Shown here in pieces: positions 1-8,876 of a stretch of 64,000 nucleotides of DNA (its first letter is position 1; the number at the start of each line of letters is the position of its first letter). Both the position numbers and the translations under genes were made by a program. Source of the DNA: Thermoplasmata archaeon (GTDB lineage: Archaea; Thermoplasmatota; Thermoplasmata; Thermoplasmatales; GCA-001856825). The stretch is taken from the NCBI GenBank assembly GCA_021792355.1, contig JAJYUV010000002.1:581-64580 (forward strand), read 5' to 3'. The notes below the pieces were generated by a model. The model had not been told where the DNA came from. It made no database searches and saw only the letters and a program-made list of their open reading frames with translations.

Positions 1-125
1 ATGATGATACTTCCATTTTTCTTTTCGAACAGCACTTTATCGCCAGCCTTTACTCCAAGATCCAGTCTAAATTCGACAGGAATAGTTACCTGCCCCTTTC
101 CTGTCACTTTGCTCAGTTTTGTCAT
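1..125 (-). CDS. AbrB/SpoVT-type DNA-binding protein (partial)
   Basis: The reading frame starts with ATG at 125 and runs off the left edge, so only about 41 N-terminal residues are visible. They contain KVTGKGQVTIPVEFRLDLG followed by KAGDKVLF, the swapped-hairpin beta-barrel signature of the AbrB/MazE/SpoVT family. A stop codon lies in frame eight codons upstream, which fixes the start. In archaea such proteins are either small transcription regulators or the antitoxin half of toxin-antitoxin pairs. The partner gene, if any, would lie outside the window, so regulator versus antitoxin cannot be decided here. Confidence 0.85.
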   Translation of the reverse strand, partial: MTKLSKVTGKGQVTIPVEFRLDLGVKAGDKVLFEKKNGSII

Positions 126-394
126 TGTGTCAGTACGATGAGGTAATTAGTACTTCATTTTAAAATCTTAGCGGTCGATGTGATAATTCACGAATTCATA
201 TGCAGATTAAATTAGTGGATTGATGGAAGGCAATCGGTGCTACGTTCTTCTATCATTTCTTAGAGTAGTCTGAATGACAACGGAGTTGGAACACGAGCGT
301 TTAATTTGTCACACTCCTAGTGCATGATTCCATTTGATTTGGATCATACGTAAAATACGCTGCCTAATACTGAAAGTGCCCTTGTCGTCGTATG

Positions 395-835
395 TCATTC
401 GCACGGTTTCTCTTTAGACTTTGTATATTCCTCATACGTTTGGGGCGCTTTACCAACCGCGATTTTTGCATCTTTGCAAAAATCCTCTAAGTCCCGAAAT
501 CTTCCCCTGCATCCTTTGAACGTTTCAAGGGCCAGTATGCCAAGTGCTGAAGAGAACTCTTCCCGAAAGTACATTGCAGTAGGCCTTCCGATAATTCTTT
601 TGTTTCTCAGGTAAGCTATCTTGTTCAGTTCATCCAGAAAATCAACCCCCCATTGGTCATAACGTTCACTTCTGCTAGGCTCCAACTCTATACTCCTGAT
701 CTCGGAGTCAAATGCCTTCAATGCAGATAGCTCTTGGCTCTTTTTGTTAAGATGAGCGTTGTACCATAACCCTAAAACAGCGACAGTTACCGACAGCAGC
801 GGAATTAATATAGACGTGATCAAAGAGCTTACCAT
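395..835 (-). CDS. Small membrane-anchored protein of unknown function
   Basis: 146 residues. The N-terminus is hydrophobic from about residue 5 to 25 (LITSILIPLLSVTVAVLGLW), predicting one membrane anchor, followed by a charged soluble domain rich in Glu, Arg and Lys. It lies six bases downstream of the gene at 842-1120 on the same strand, so the two are probably cotranscribed. I recognise no family. The combination of one N-terminal helix and a short helical cytoplasmic domain resembles many orphan archaeal membrane proteins but gives no function. Confidence 0.6.
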   Translation of the reverse strand: MVSSLITSILIPLLSVTVAVLGLWYNAHLNKKSQELSALKAFDSEIRSIELEPSRSERYDQWGVDFLDELNKIAYLRNKRIIGRPTAMYFREEFSSALGILALETFKGCRGRFRDLEDFCKDAKIAVGKAPQTYEEYTKSKEKPCE

Positions 836-841
836 CTTGAT

Positions 842-1120
842 TTACCCGTCCTTTGATTGCAGCAAATTATAGCAAGGATCATCCGGACTGGTAGGGGGTC
901 TAATTACACTGAGAACATTCGATACTTCTCCATCTCCCTGCTTAGGTGACCTTATAACTATAACATGCCCCTGTTCAAGGCTCGATACCAACCTCACGAA
1001 TTTATGCAGATTCTTTTCGTCGAAGTGAAAAGTCTCGACTGAATTAGATGGCACCACGGGGAAACCCTTCTTCGCTAAAAGTGGCTTAATGTTCACTTTG
1101 TCGTTGACTTTTACCATCAT
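842..1120 (-). CDS. Hypothetical protein
   Basis: 92 residues, soluble, beginning MMVKVNDKVNIKPLLAKKG; no membrane segment and no motif I can name. It is the first gene of a probable two-gene unit with the membrane-anchored protein at 395-835 (gap of six bases). The sequence upstream (1121-1363) is AT-rich and holds the divergent promoters of this unit and of the secreted protein at 1364. Coding is supported by the uninterrupted frame and the tight spacing only. Confidence 0.5.
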   Translation of the reverse strand: MMVKVNDKVNIKPLLAKKGFPVVPSNSVETFHFDEKNLHKFVRLVSSLEQGHVIVIRSPKQGDGEVSNVLSVIRPPTSPDDPCYNLLQSKDG

Positions 1121-1363
1121 GATTTACAATTAATTTAAGAGTACTTAAGTCTTATTAAATGCCTCCGTAACCAATAAGTTATGAACGGAACCTATAGAAT
1201 GAAATTTCTGTGATCCATCTGTCTTTTGAAACGATTCGATAATGTATTATTGACTTGTCACGTAAGCATCCATAGAAACTTGCATGAAAAATATAGATTT
1301 AACCTGGATTAACAATAGAAAATATTAAAATAGGGTCTCGGGTTTGAATTAATACGTGAGAAT

Positions 1364-2734
1364 ATGGGAAAAAATAGAGTGATTGTGAAAAGAGCTGTAT
1401 TAATTGCCCTCATAATCTCTGCGATCGCAGTCACCGGAGCAATTGCCTATTCATACGGATCAGCAACTGCAAAAGACCATCAGAGTGAAATAACATCGCT
1501 TGCCGCGGCTGTCCCGGCACTTAAATCATCCTTACTGGATCCGCCATCGCATCAAGCTTCCGACATTACCCTTGGATTTCCTGAAGTAGTCAATACCCAG
1601 GTCACCGTCACTAACGATCTTGACGGTGGAGATTACGGCTACTGGGCCCTGGACAATTTCACTGCCCAAATCCAGATATGGCTGGTTGGGAGCAGCGGAC
1701 AAACAAGTATCCCCGGTCAACCGCCGAATGGAGTCGCTGAACCGCCATTCACCTACCTAGTTTTCGTATATGTCCAGGGTAACGAGGTCACTTACTATGG
1801 GGCGACGCAACCGAATGGACCAAGCGCCACTTCTCTCGAACCTGCCACGGAAAACGGGAGCATCTATGGAGGCGTCCTGTTCTTTGGAACTGCAAACAGT
1901 GCACCGACGTTTCCTTCATCTTACAGTGCCATGAGACCACAGCAGGCAAAAGCGGTAATTCTAGAGGACACCTATTCCAACCAAGGCTCACCGAATGGAT
2001 TCTTCACCAATTTGATTTATGATCAGTTCACGAGCAACGTGGGTAACGATTGGGTCTTTACCTACACCTATGCTTCGCCACCACCTAACTCCCAGGGCCA
2101 CCAAGGACAGAATCAGTTTGATCACGGACAAGGACAGAATGAGCAGGTAATGGTTAGCAGTGGCTACAATACGACGGGTAACATCATAGCCTTCCCCGAT
2201 CACGCACGGATGGTCATGAGCATTTCTTACAACGTGGTCAACGACGAGGATTCAGGCTTTGTGGGCTACTGGGCACTTGATAACTATAGCAAAACAGTTA
2301 CAGTGTGGCAGGAATCCAACGGAATATATTATGCAGTTGCCTATTACACTGGAACTTGGACGACCTTTGCGGGAGCACTAAGTCCAGAGTCTGGTGCACT
2401 GGAGGCGAGCGGTGGTACAGGTTCTTTCAGTGGGGGGTATGTAATGACGATCACGGGAAAACTGAATTCAAATCTCAGACTGCACGGATTCATAGGTACA
2501 TTCAACTTTGGCGGGACACAAAAAGACATTCTTCTAGGTTCCTATGGAAAAGGGCAGACAGGATCGACAACCGCTTACGACTGGGTATCTGCTTACTTTG
2601 GGTCCGGAGCGATCACAACTATGCCTTACTGGGGATGGACATACACATATCCGGGCAACTCTGGGCCTCATTCGTCAAACACTCAGACTTGGATAAACTC
2701 TTACTACGGTAGCTCCGGAGACATAGTGCTTTGA
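1364..2734 (+). CDS. Secreted or membrane-anchored protein with a duplicated GYWALDN module
   Basis: 456 residues. A positively charged start (MGKNRVIVKR) precedes a hydrophobic stretch at about residues 11-30, a signal peptide or N-terminal anchor. The rest is rich in Gly, Ser, Thr, Tyr and Asn with few charges, as in extracellular beta-sandwich proteins of acidophiles. A motif is repeated: NDLDGGDYGYWALDNF near residue 86 and NDEDSGFVGYWALDNY near residue 304, each followed by alternating hydrophobic strands and a Gly/Ser-rich segment. A His/Gln/Gly-rich linker (about residues 243-260) separates the two halves, so the protein is an internal duplication. I do not recognise the family. It is followed by a T-tract terminator. 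Confidence 0.75.
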   Translation: MGKNRVIVKRAVLIALIISAIAVTGAIAYSYGSATAKDHQSEITSLAAAVPALKSSLLDPPSHQASDITLGFPEVVNTQVTVTNDLDGGDYGYWALDNFTAQIQIWLVGSSGQTSIPGQPPNGVAEPPFTYLVFVYVQGNEVTYYGATQPNGPSATSLEPATENGSIYGGVLFFGTANSAPTFPSSYSAMRPQQAKAVILEDTYSNQGSPNGFFTNLIYDQFTSNVGNDWVFTYTYASPPPNSQGHQGQNQFDHGQGQNEQVMVSSGYNTTGNIIAFPDHARMVMSISYNVVNDEDSGFVGYWALDNYSKTVTVWQESNGIYYAVAYYTGTWTTFAGALSPESGALEASGGTGSFSGGYVMTITGKLNSNLRLHGFIGTFNFGGTQKDILLGSYGKGQTGSTTAYDWVSAYFGSGAITTMPYWGWTYTYPGNSGPHSSNTQTWINSYYGSSGDIVL

Positions 2735-2751
2735 GTTTAATCAAACCTCTA

Positions 2752-2758
2752 TTTTTTT
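2752..2758 (+). terminator. T-tract terminator
   Basis: A run of seven T lies 18 bases after the stop codon of the secreted protein. Archaeal RNA polymerase commonly terminates at such T-tracts without needing a hairpin. The next gene starts at 2973. Confidence 0.5.
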
Positions 2759-2972
2759 AATTTCATTCTCATTTCCACATTTTTGACTTCTTTCGTTTCG
2801 CAATAAACAGCTGGAGCCATAACGTAAGACTGGTTTCTGCACGCATTAAACTCCCTTTTTCCCCGTAAGTGCACTTCCATTGGAGCTAGACTTATTTGCT
2901 CCGTCAATATCGAAATTAAGCAGTGAAACCAATGGAAAGCGTTATTATGAACACCTCATTATTACTTGAGAC

Positions 2973-5900
2973 ATGCCTTTTGAAGGTTGCCTGGTTAAAA
3001 CGTCAACGATAAAGGCGAATAATAGGATTGGATGCACCAAATTCTTGATTATAGTTCTGGTTTTGATCATCGTGCTTTCGTATTTTCCTGCACTCGTCAG
3101 CAGTGGTGTAATAGAATCAGTCTCTCCGCCTGCAGTCATTTCTGGGGAACATTCCAACTCTCTCAAAGGAGCTGGAGCAACTCAGTCTGCGGCAACCCCT
3201 TATCAATATCAAGGGAGGTATTTCGTTCCACCCTCACAAGTTCAATCTGAAACTGCATTCTCCAATCTATCGTGGAAAACAATAGGTCCAACAGATATTC
3301 CAAACGCCACAGGGAGTGGTGGGCCAAATGCTTCTGGAAAGATATCAGCATTTGCTTTTGACCCTGCCAACACGGAAATAATGTATGCAGGAGGCGGCCC
3401 GGGACCTGGTAACTCTGGCCCATATGCCGACTCCGGTGTATTCAAGACCACCGATGGAGGGAAGAACTGGACTAGGATAGACAACGGACTAAATGATACA
3501 TACGTGTGCTCCATTTGGGTAGATCCTTCTGACCCTTCCATCCTCCTTCTGGGAACGTGGTTCACCGGTCTCTACAGGAGCACAAACGGTGGTGCCAACT
3601 GGACTCAAGTGTACCAAACACAACATGCGACATCGATAGTGGAAGGGAATGGAGTACTTTACGCAGCATCGAGCGCCGGAATACTGTCCTCTTCCAACCA
3701 GGGTCTATCTTGGGAGCTCTTAGAGCCAACCAATCAACCCGCAAGTATCGTCCAGTATTCAGATGGGGTCTTGGTAGCAGGCACGGACGGAGGTCAGGTG
3801 ATAGAAAGAAATGCCACTAATGGAAATTGGATCACGATCCTTAATGTAACTGGCTACTGGGTCTGGTCGATAGCCATAAATTCATCAGACCCGTCCAACA
3901 TATTCGTCGTCGAGTTCTTCAGCTACAAATCTCCAAATCTTTACGAAACTACGAATAGTGGCAGTAATTGGTCGGTGGTTCCAGTCAATGGAGGAGCAGC
4001 ACAGTACGTCACATTCTCAAGCAGCGGAAGGTTGCTCGTGGGAGTGGACGGTGCGCTCTACGTGTCATCCAATTCCGGAACGTCATTTTCCTCACTTCCT
4101 ATCTCTGTCGATGTCAGGCTCATAGTTCCCGTCTCCAATGGATCCATCTTCGTGGGAAGTGATCAGGGTCTATTCCTTGGACTCAACAACGGTACACAAT
4201 GGAAGGGCCTGAGTGCTTCACTCTCCGCCTCTCTCCTCTACAGTCTTGCAATCTCCGGTTCAACCATGTTGACTGCGGTACAGGATTTCAGTCAAATATC
4301 GTCGTTCAACGGAGGTAGAAGTTGGACTCAGCTATGGCAGGGATCCCCTTACGGTGAGGGAGGTATTGTCTTCAAAAATCCTGAGGAAGCGGGATTCTGG
4401 TACGCCTTCAACGGCTACGGCTTCTTCACTTCTTCTGACGGAGAGTACACTTTTGTCAGGACTGACAACATAGGAGTGCCGTTGGGGCCAGCCCAGGACT
4501 CTATATCGATTGATCCAAATGATGGTAACAACGTATATGTAGGCACCTCAATGGGAGTATACGTTAGCCATTCCGGAGGAATTCCCAACAGTTTCTCGAA
4601 AACGTCATGGCCATTCACCAATGTGACGCTAGTGGTATTGTCTCCTTTTTCTAACAGCACGATATTTATCGGCACCCAGAACGGCTCACTTTTCCTGTCC
4701 AAGAACGGTGGTAGTACCTGGAAATCTTCGCTAAGTTCAGGAGGTCCTACGCCAGTTGCGCTGTCAGTAGACCCAATGAACAGTTCCATCGTGCTTGTTG
4801 GGTTTAGTGCATCCCCTCCTTATGGTGGTATCTGGATCAGCACCAACGGAGGCGCCACCTTCTCGCAGGATAGTACAGGTCTGATTGCCGGAAATGGCCT
4901 TTGGCCTGAAGGATCTTTCGTGCAACAGGTAACTTTTGACCCTAACTCCTCCATAGCAGTCGCCGCAACATCCTATGGAATTTACATCTCATATGCAGGA
5001 GAAGGGTGGGTCAAAACAGCAAACGATCTCTCAACTCAGCTCTTCACTGACGTTGAATGGAAGAATGGATACATTTATTCCTCTACCTTCGGAGAAGGCA
5101 TCGTCAGAACTGTTTCACCAGTTGCCTTTCCAGTGAATTTTGAAATTGTTGGTACGAGTCTTCCCTCTGGAGATGCCTGGTTCGTAAATGTGACAGGTCT
5201 GCCGCCATCGGGTCCTCTGACAGGAAGATCATACACTTTGGATTTACCTAATGGTACATTCAGTTTTACCATCACTACCGCAACCGGATACTATATCTCC
5301 GAACCTCCGTATCCAAATAAAATGGGGACTTTCACCATAAATGGCAGTGGGGTAAACGAAAGTCTTACCTTCCTGTATGCACCTTACACGGTAACTTTCA
5401 AGGAGTCAGGTCTTCCTCCTGCCTCAATCTGGTCCGTAACCCTGAACGGTGCAAGTTCGAATTCCAGCTCCAGCCAGATTGTCTTCTTTGAACCGAACGG
5501 TTCTTACGACTATTCCATAGGCATGGAGCCTGGATTTATCCCTCTTAATGTGTCTGGAGTAGTGACCGTAGATGGGAAATCTTTGACGGTGAACGTATCG
5601 TTCACCGAGGCACTCTACAATGTGACATTCAAAGAAACAGGTCTTCCAGCAGGATTCAACTGGAGCGTCGGGATGGAAAACAGAGTTATGTCTTCCACGA
5701 CAAATACCATAACGTTCGAAGCACCTAACGGTACTTATTCCTTCACTATCTTCACAGTCGATAGTTACGTGGCTTATCCGACGAACGGGAAATTGACGGT
5801 TAACGGAAGCGCTGTTTCCGAGTCTATAGAATACAGTCCCTTTCCAAAATTAACCTACTTGCTATTCAATGAGACTGGTCTTCCCACTGGAACTAAGTGG

Positions 5901-6449
5901 TCTGTGATTGTGTCCTACGGAAACGCGATCCACAACGAAACCATGTCATTTTCAAATGGCACCACAGTTGAATACGTAATTCCGAATAAAGGTGCCAACT
6001 CAATCTACTGGTTCAGAGTAGTTGCTGTGTTTGGATACACTGCAACCCCTTCCAATGGAAATGTTACGACTAATGGCACAGCCAATTACACAGTAAACAT
6101 TGCCTTCTCTAGGGTGGATTATATTTCGGGCACAATTTCCCCAACTAACTCATCCCTCTTCATAGATGGACAACTGGTGACAACAAACGGGAACGGGACA
6201 TACAATACCACCGTAAAAATTGGTCAAACTTACCGGATCGAAGTGACTTCACCGGGGTACAAAACGAGTTATGGCAATGTTACGGTGACGAACAGCAGCC
6301 CATACGTGATAGCTTACTCAATTAGTCTGGTGAAAATACCAAAGCCTGTATCAGTAGAACTCGTGCTAATTATTTCAGTTACCATCGTCGTGATAATTGC
6401 AGCTGCAGTTGCCGTAATAGTCACAAGAAATAGACGGAAGAGAGCGTAG
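2973..6449 (+). CDS. Large surface protein: sortilin-like beta-propeller plus ESGLP repeats
   Basis: 1158 residues. A hydrophobic signal or anchor lies at about residues 24-45. Residues about 100-710 carry repeated Asp-box/BNR motifs (TTDGGKNWTRI, STNGGANWTQV, SKNGGSTWKSS, STNGGATFSQD), the blade signature of sortilin/Vps10-type propellers. Four beta-sandwich repeats follow at about residues 720, 805, 882 and 961, the last three marked FKESGLPPASIWSV, FKETGLPAGFNWSV and FNETGLPTGTKWSV. A PEGA-like segment (about 1045-1110) precedes a C-terminal membrane helix and a basic tail (RNRRKRA). There are many N-x-S/T sequons. The topology indicates a cell-surface protein anchored at its C-terminus with the propeller outside. 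The ESGLP repeat is typical of thermopsins and other exoproteins of Thermoplasmata and Sulfolobales. The ligand is unknown and no peptidase active site is evident. Confidence 0.85.
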   Translation: MPFEGCLVKTSTIKANNRIGCTKFLIIVLVLIIVLSYFPALVSSGVIESVSPPAVISGEHSNSLKGAGATQSAATPYQYQGRYFVPPSQVQSETAFSNLSWKTIGPTDIPNATGSGGPNASGKISAFAFDPANTEIMYAGGGPGPGNSGPYADSGVFKTTDGGKNWTRIDNGLNDTYVCSIWVDPSDPSILLLGTWFTGLYRSTNGGANWTQVYQTQHATSIVEGNGVLYAASSAGILSSSNQGLSWELLEPTNQPASIVQYSDGVLVAGTDGGQVIERNATNGNWITILNVTGYWVWSIAINSSDPSNIFVVEFFSYKSPNLYETTNSGSNWSVVPVNGGAAQYVTFSSSGRLLVGVDGALYVSSNSGTSFSSLPISVDVRLIVPVSNGSIFVGSDQGLFLGLNNGTQWKGLSASLSASLLYSLAISGSTMLTAVQDFSQISSFNGGRSWTQLWQGSPYGEGGIVFKNPEEAGFWYAFNGYGFFTSSDGEYTFVRTDNIGVPLGPAQDSISIDPNDGNNVYVGTSMGVYVSHSGGIPNSFSKTSWPFTNVTLVVLSPFSNSTIFIGTQNGSLFLSKNGGSTWKSSLSSGGPTPVALSVDPMNSSIVLVGFSASPPYGGIWISTNGGATFSQDSTGLIAGNGLWPEGSFVQQVTFDPNSSIAVAATSYGIYISYAGEGWVKTANDLSTQLFTDVEWKNGYIYSSTFGEGIVRTVSPVAFPVNFEIVGTSLPSGDAWFVNVTGLPPSGPLTGRSYTLDLPNGTFSFTITTATGYYISEPPYPNKMGTFTINGSGVNESLTFLYAPYTVTFKESGLPPASIWSVTLNGASSNSSSSQIVFFEPNGSYDYSIGMEPGFIPLNVSGVVTVDGKSLTVNVSFTEALYNVTFKETGLPAGFNWSVGMENRVMSSTTNTITFEAPNGTYSFTIFTVDSYVAYPTNGKLTVNGSAVSESIEYSPFPKLTYLLFNETGLPTGTKWSVIVSYGNAIHNETMSFSNGTTVEYVIPNKGANSIYWFRVVAVFGYTATPSNGNVTTNGTANYTVNIAFSRVDYISGTISPTNSSLFIDGQLVTTNGNGTYNTTVKIGQTYRIEVTSPGYKTSYGNVTVTNSSPYVIAYSISLVKIPKPVSVELVLIISVTIVVIIAAAVAVIVTRNRRKRA

Positions 6450-6714
6450 CGAGGTCAAAGTTTTATCAACTCAGAATTCTGAAAGTAAAATATGGAACGA
6501 AGCAAGAACATAGTTGCCTTAGTGCCAGAATGAAGACTTGAGTAGGTCTTGAGTTTCCTTAAATGAATTCCGTAGAACTTGAAACAACATGAGTAATGTA
6601 CGTTTAGTGGCATTAGTTCTCTTTGCAATTTTTGTACTTCTCCTCTTATGAAACAAAGAGAACGCACTCCGGATTCATCTGACTAATGGCGTGCTCGAAC
6701 TGAGTGATTTGTGA

Positions 6715-6780
6715 ATGTTGAAAGAAATTTCCAGAGACGGTTGGATAAAAGAAATCAGAGAAGACAGGGAATCCAGATGA
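6715..6780 (+). pseudogene. VapB antitoxin remnant (C-terminal tail only)
   Basis: The frame starting at ATG 6715 reads MLKEISRDGWIKEIREDRE plus two residues and stops at a TGA that overlaps the ATG of the following vapC remnant (ATGA). The sequence and the four-base overlap are typical of the C-terminal tail of VapB antitoxins, which binds the cognate toxin. In the same frame a TGA stands immediately upstream, and no VapB N-terminal DNA-binding region is recognisable in 6450-6714, so only a fragment appears to survive. Confidence 0.55.
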
Positions 6781-7160
6781 GACTATATGATACCTCTCCA
6801 ATCTATAACATGATAGAAACAGGAAAAGTTATTGACTTAGACCAGGGAGCAGCTACTGTATTGGCGATACTTGAAATCGGAAATGTAGTCTGGAAGCAAC
6901 ATTATTTGAGACATAAGATAACAATGAATGAAGCCATCGTGCTAACAAGGGCCTTCATTATTCTTCTGAAAAGTCTCAATCAACTACATCCAGACCCAAT
7001 CGAGACTTTGAAACCTGCAGTTAAAGAAAGGATCCCTTTTATGACGCTTCTCACATAGTTTCAGCTATTCAATCACGTTCCATCCTGGTTACTTAAAGAT
7101 GACAACGTCCAGAGGGATATAGCAAAGAAATATGTGACCGTTGAAGGTACCAGTTCGTGA
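6777..7160 (+). pseudogene. VapC (PIN-domain) toxin, broken by two frameshifts
   Basis: The start ATG at 6777 gives MRLYDTSPIYNMIETGK, the beta-1 strand and first acidic residue of a PIN domain. The second acidic position follows in LEIGNVVWK. The frame ends at TAG 7056-7058. The missing part continues in another frame: FYDASHIVSAIQSRSILVT begins around 7038, giving the third PIN motif (YDAS). After a second shift near 7088, LLKDDNVQRDIAKKYVTVE reads to the TGA at 7158-7160. All VapC landmarks are therefore present in order but in three frames. The first break falls near the T-run of ccctttta. A working product is unlikely unless the shifts are sequencing or assembly errors. Confidence 0.75.
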
Positions 7161-7244
7161 GTTTGGGAGTACATTAAATGGTTAGAAATAGGTTAAGTTA
7201 TCAATTTCTCTCCATATCCGTGATGTAACAGAAGGCAGAGGAAT

Positions 7245-7673
7245 CTACCTCCGTTTCTTTAAACCAATCGCCCTATCGCACATTTCAACGATCCTTCTCG
7301 TTTCCTTTGCGAACTTTTCGTACTTCACCTTCATATCTTCCAGAGTAGACCTCGTTTCAAAAATGTATCCGCTGATAGACCTTAGAGTGGAAAGAGAATT
7401 GAACGTGTGAACGAATTCATCGATCTCGGTTCCCAGAATTTTCGACAGCCTCGTGTCCTCTTTAACAGTCTTTATGACTAGATCCCCGATCGCATGCGTC
7501 TTTGGAGCTTCGACTCCAGTGAAGAAGAGTAGGGCTTTCATAGCAATTTCTGTAGACATTTCTAGACTGTAGACTGCTAGATCGTAGTTCCCTGCCTCTG
7601 CATTCGCAATGGACGAGGAGAGCCACCTCTTCGCACTCTCGATTGCATCCCTCGCTATGCCCTTGTCTTCCAC
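7245..7673 (-). CDS. HEPN-domain protein (toxin candidate)
   Basis: 142 residues, all helical. It starts MEDKGIARDAIESAKRWL and contains DLAVYSLEMSTEIAMKALL and GVEAPKTHAIGDLV, the usual core of archaeal HEPN proteins of the COG1895/COG2250 kind. It overlaps the 3' end of the nucleotidyltransferase gene by 19 bases, the classic HEPN-MNT toxin-antitoxin arrangement. In characterised pairs the HEPN protein is an RNase restrained by the MNT partner. The R-x4-H-x-Y motif of HepT is not present: RSISGYIF occupies the equivalent place, with Tyr where His would stand. Nuclease activity is therefore uncertain. Confidence 0.85.
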   Translation of the reverse strand: MEDKGIARDAIESAKRWLSSSIANAEAGNYDLAVYSLEMSTEIAMKALLFFTGVEAPKTHAIGDLVIKTVKEDTRLSKILGTEIDEFVHTFNSLSTLRSISGYIFETRSTLEDMKVKYEKFAKETRRIVEMCDRAIGLKKRR

Positions 7674-8248
7674 TTCAGCACCACTCCGCCTTCAACAATC
7701 TCCCTCCTCCAATCAACGCTCTTCCTAATGTCTATCCTGAAATTCGTCAGTGTGTCCCTTCTCTCGAAGAGTATGACTCCGTCATCCACTATACTCAAGT
7801 AAATTGGTCTGAATATTTTCAGATCTTCCTCTGAAAAGATGAGTGGTCTAATTCTTAGATAAAATCCTGTCTGAACCAATGGTATCCTCAGCCCTTCAAC
7901 TTCATCTATTGATTCCTCTATTTCATCGATGAAGCTTATTGCCTTCCCTCTAACCGCTACCAGAATATCGGTATCACTATCCTTCCTATACAGACCTCTA
8001 GCGACGGAACCGAAAAGCATTATCCCCAGAACATTCTGATTTCTGGTTATCACATCAACGAAACCATTAATGTAGTCTCGCAGTTCCTTCTTCAGGAGAA
8101 GGAAACGAAGTCTCCTCCCGATAAACTCCTCTATGACATCCTTAGAGGTTGCCCTCCTACCGGTCTCAGATGAGAGTAGCTGTTTTGCAGCATCTACTTC
8201 CCGTAAGGTGGAGTCGTCTACTAACATCTGCCTCAGTTTGTTACCCAT
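7655..8248 (-). CDS. Minimal nucleotidyltransferase (MNT), antitoxin candidate
   Basis: 197 residues from ATG 8248. This start is preferred over longer frames because a TATA-like element lies 27 bases upstream and the upstream codons look non-coding. Residues 80-94 read GSVARGLYRKDSDTD, an exact G-S-x10-D-x-D motif of the MNT/MntA family, which in known systems AMPylates and silences the HEPN toxin. The N-terminal 60 residues (including TGRRATSKDVIEEFIGRRL) form an extra helical region resembling a VapB-like DNA-binding or dimerisation segment. It is the first gene of the pair, overlapping the HEPN gene by 19 bases. Confidence 0.88.
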   Translation of the reverse strand: MGNKLRQMLVDDSTLREVDAAKQLLSSETGRRATSKDVIEEFIGRRLRFLLLKKELRDYINGFVDVITRNQNVLGIMLFGSVARGLYRKDSDTDILVAVRGKAISFIDEIEESIDEVEGLRIPLVQTGFYLRIRPLIFSEEDLKIFRPIYLSIVDDGVILFERRDTLTNFRIDIRKSVDWRREIVEGGVVLKWKTRA

Positions 8249-8270
8249 TTCTTTATGTATAATTATAATA

Positions 8271-8279
8271 TACATAAAA
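8271..8279 (-). promoter_or_regulatory. TATA box of the MNT-HEPN operon
   Basis: On the minus strand the sequence reads TTTTATGTA, centred about 27 bases before ATG 8248. That is the distance expected for a leaderless archaeal transcript starting at or next to the start codon. Confidence 0.45.
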
Positions 8280-8627
8280 CTTATGTATGTAATTATGCAA
8301 TATCGAGCGTCACTCAATATTTGCAACCTGAATACACAACCAAACTCATCTTGACCATTACCTTGTCGTTTAGGACCCAGGCTGTTCAATGATTGATTTC
8401 TTGTACCGCAGAAGTGTAAGTGAGTGTCTAAAGTCCCGAAAAAGTAGAAATGGAATCAATTTGTTTTCTTTGGAGGCATCCCTAGCTAATTGGAAACCTG
8501 TCAGCGAGGATGGATTACATTTTGGGAAGACCCGCAAGAAATAGACGATGTTAAAAAGGTAAAATTATTCGACCGGTTTTTTTGGTTATTGAAGTAATAC
8601 ATACATTACTAACTGGTATTACTTGTT

Positions 8628-8876
8628 ATGGAAACTATTTCAACAAAGATCGAAAAGGATACAAAGGAGAAAATGCGGAAGTTCTCATAAATCAACTGGA
8701 GTGAGGTGATCAGAAAGTCCATAAAAGCCAGAATTGAAGAGGAAGAGTTAAGGACGCGAGTGATAGATAGAACCAAGATAAAAGATGCAATCAAAATAGC
8801 TGGCAGTGTCAGAAAGCCTTCAAAAGACTGGAATTCAACAGAAGAGATTAGGAAATGGCGAAATCGAGTATGTTAG
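8628..8876 (+). pseudogene. VapB antitoxin with an in-frame stop
   Basis: The frame from ATG 8628 reads METISTKIEKDTKEKMRKFS, then TAA at 8688-8690, then continues uninterrupted as INWSEVIRKSIKARIEEEE to a C-terminal STEEIRKWRNRVC ending at TAG 8874-8876. This is a complete VapB architecture: a beta-strand DNA-binding region, the INWSEVIRK helix typical of archaeal VapB, and a toxin-wrapping tail. A nonsense codon sits at position 21. The 3' end overlaps the start of the following vapC, as in intact modules. No ATG follows the stop closely, so reinitiation looks unlikely. Confidence 0.75.

Noticed and set aside
6589..6651. Short hydrophobic frame starting MSNVRLVALVLFAIF
   Set aside because: It is in phase with the VapB remnant but shows no antitoxin-like sequence and ends after 20 codons; not enough to call a gene.
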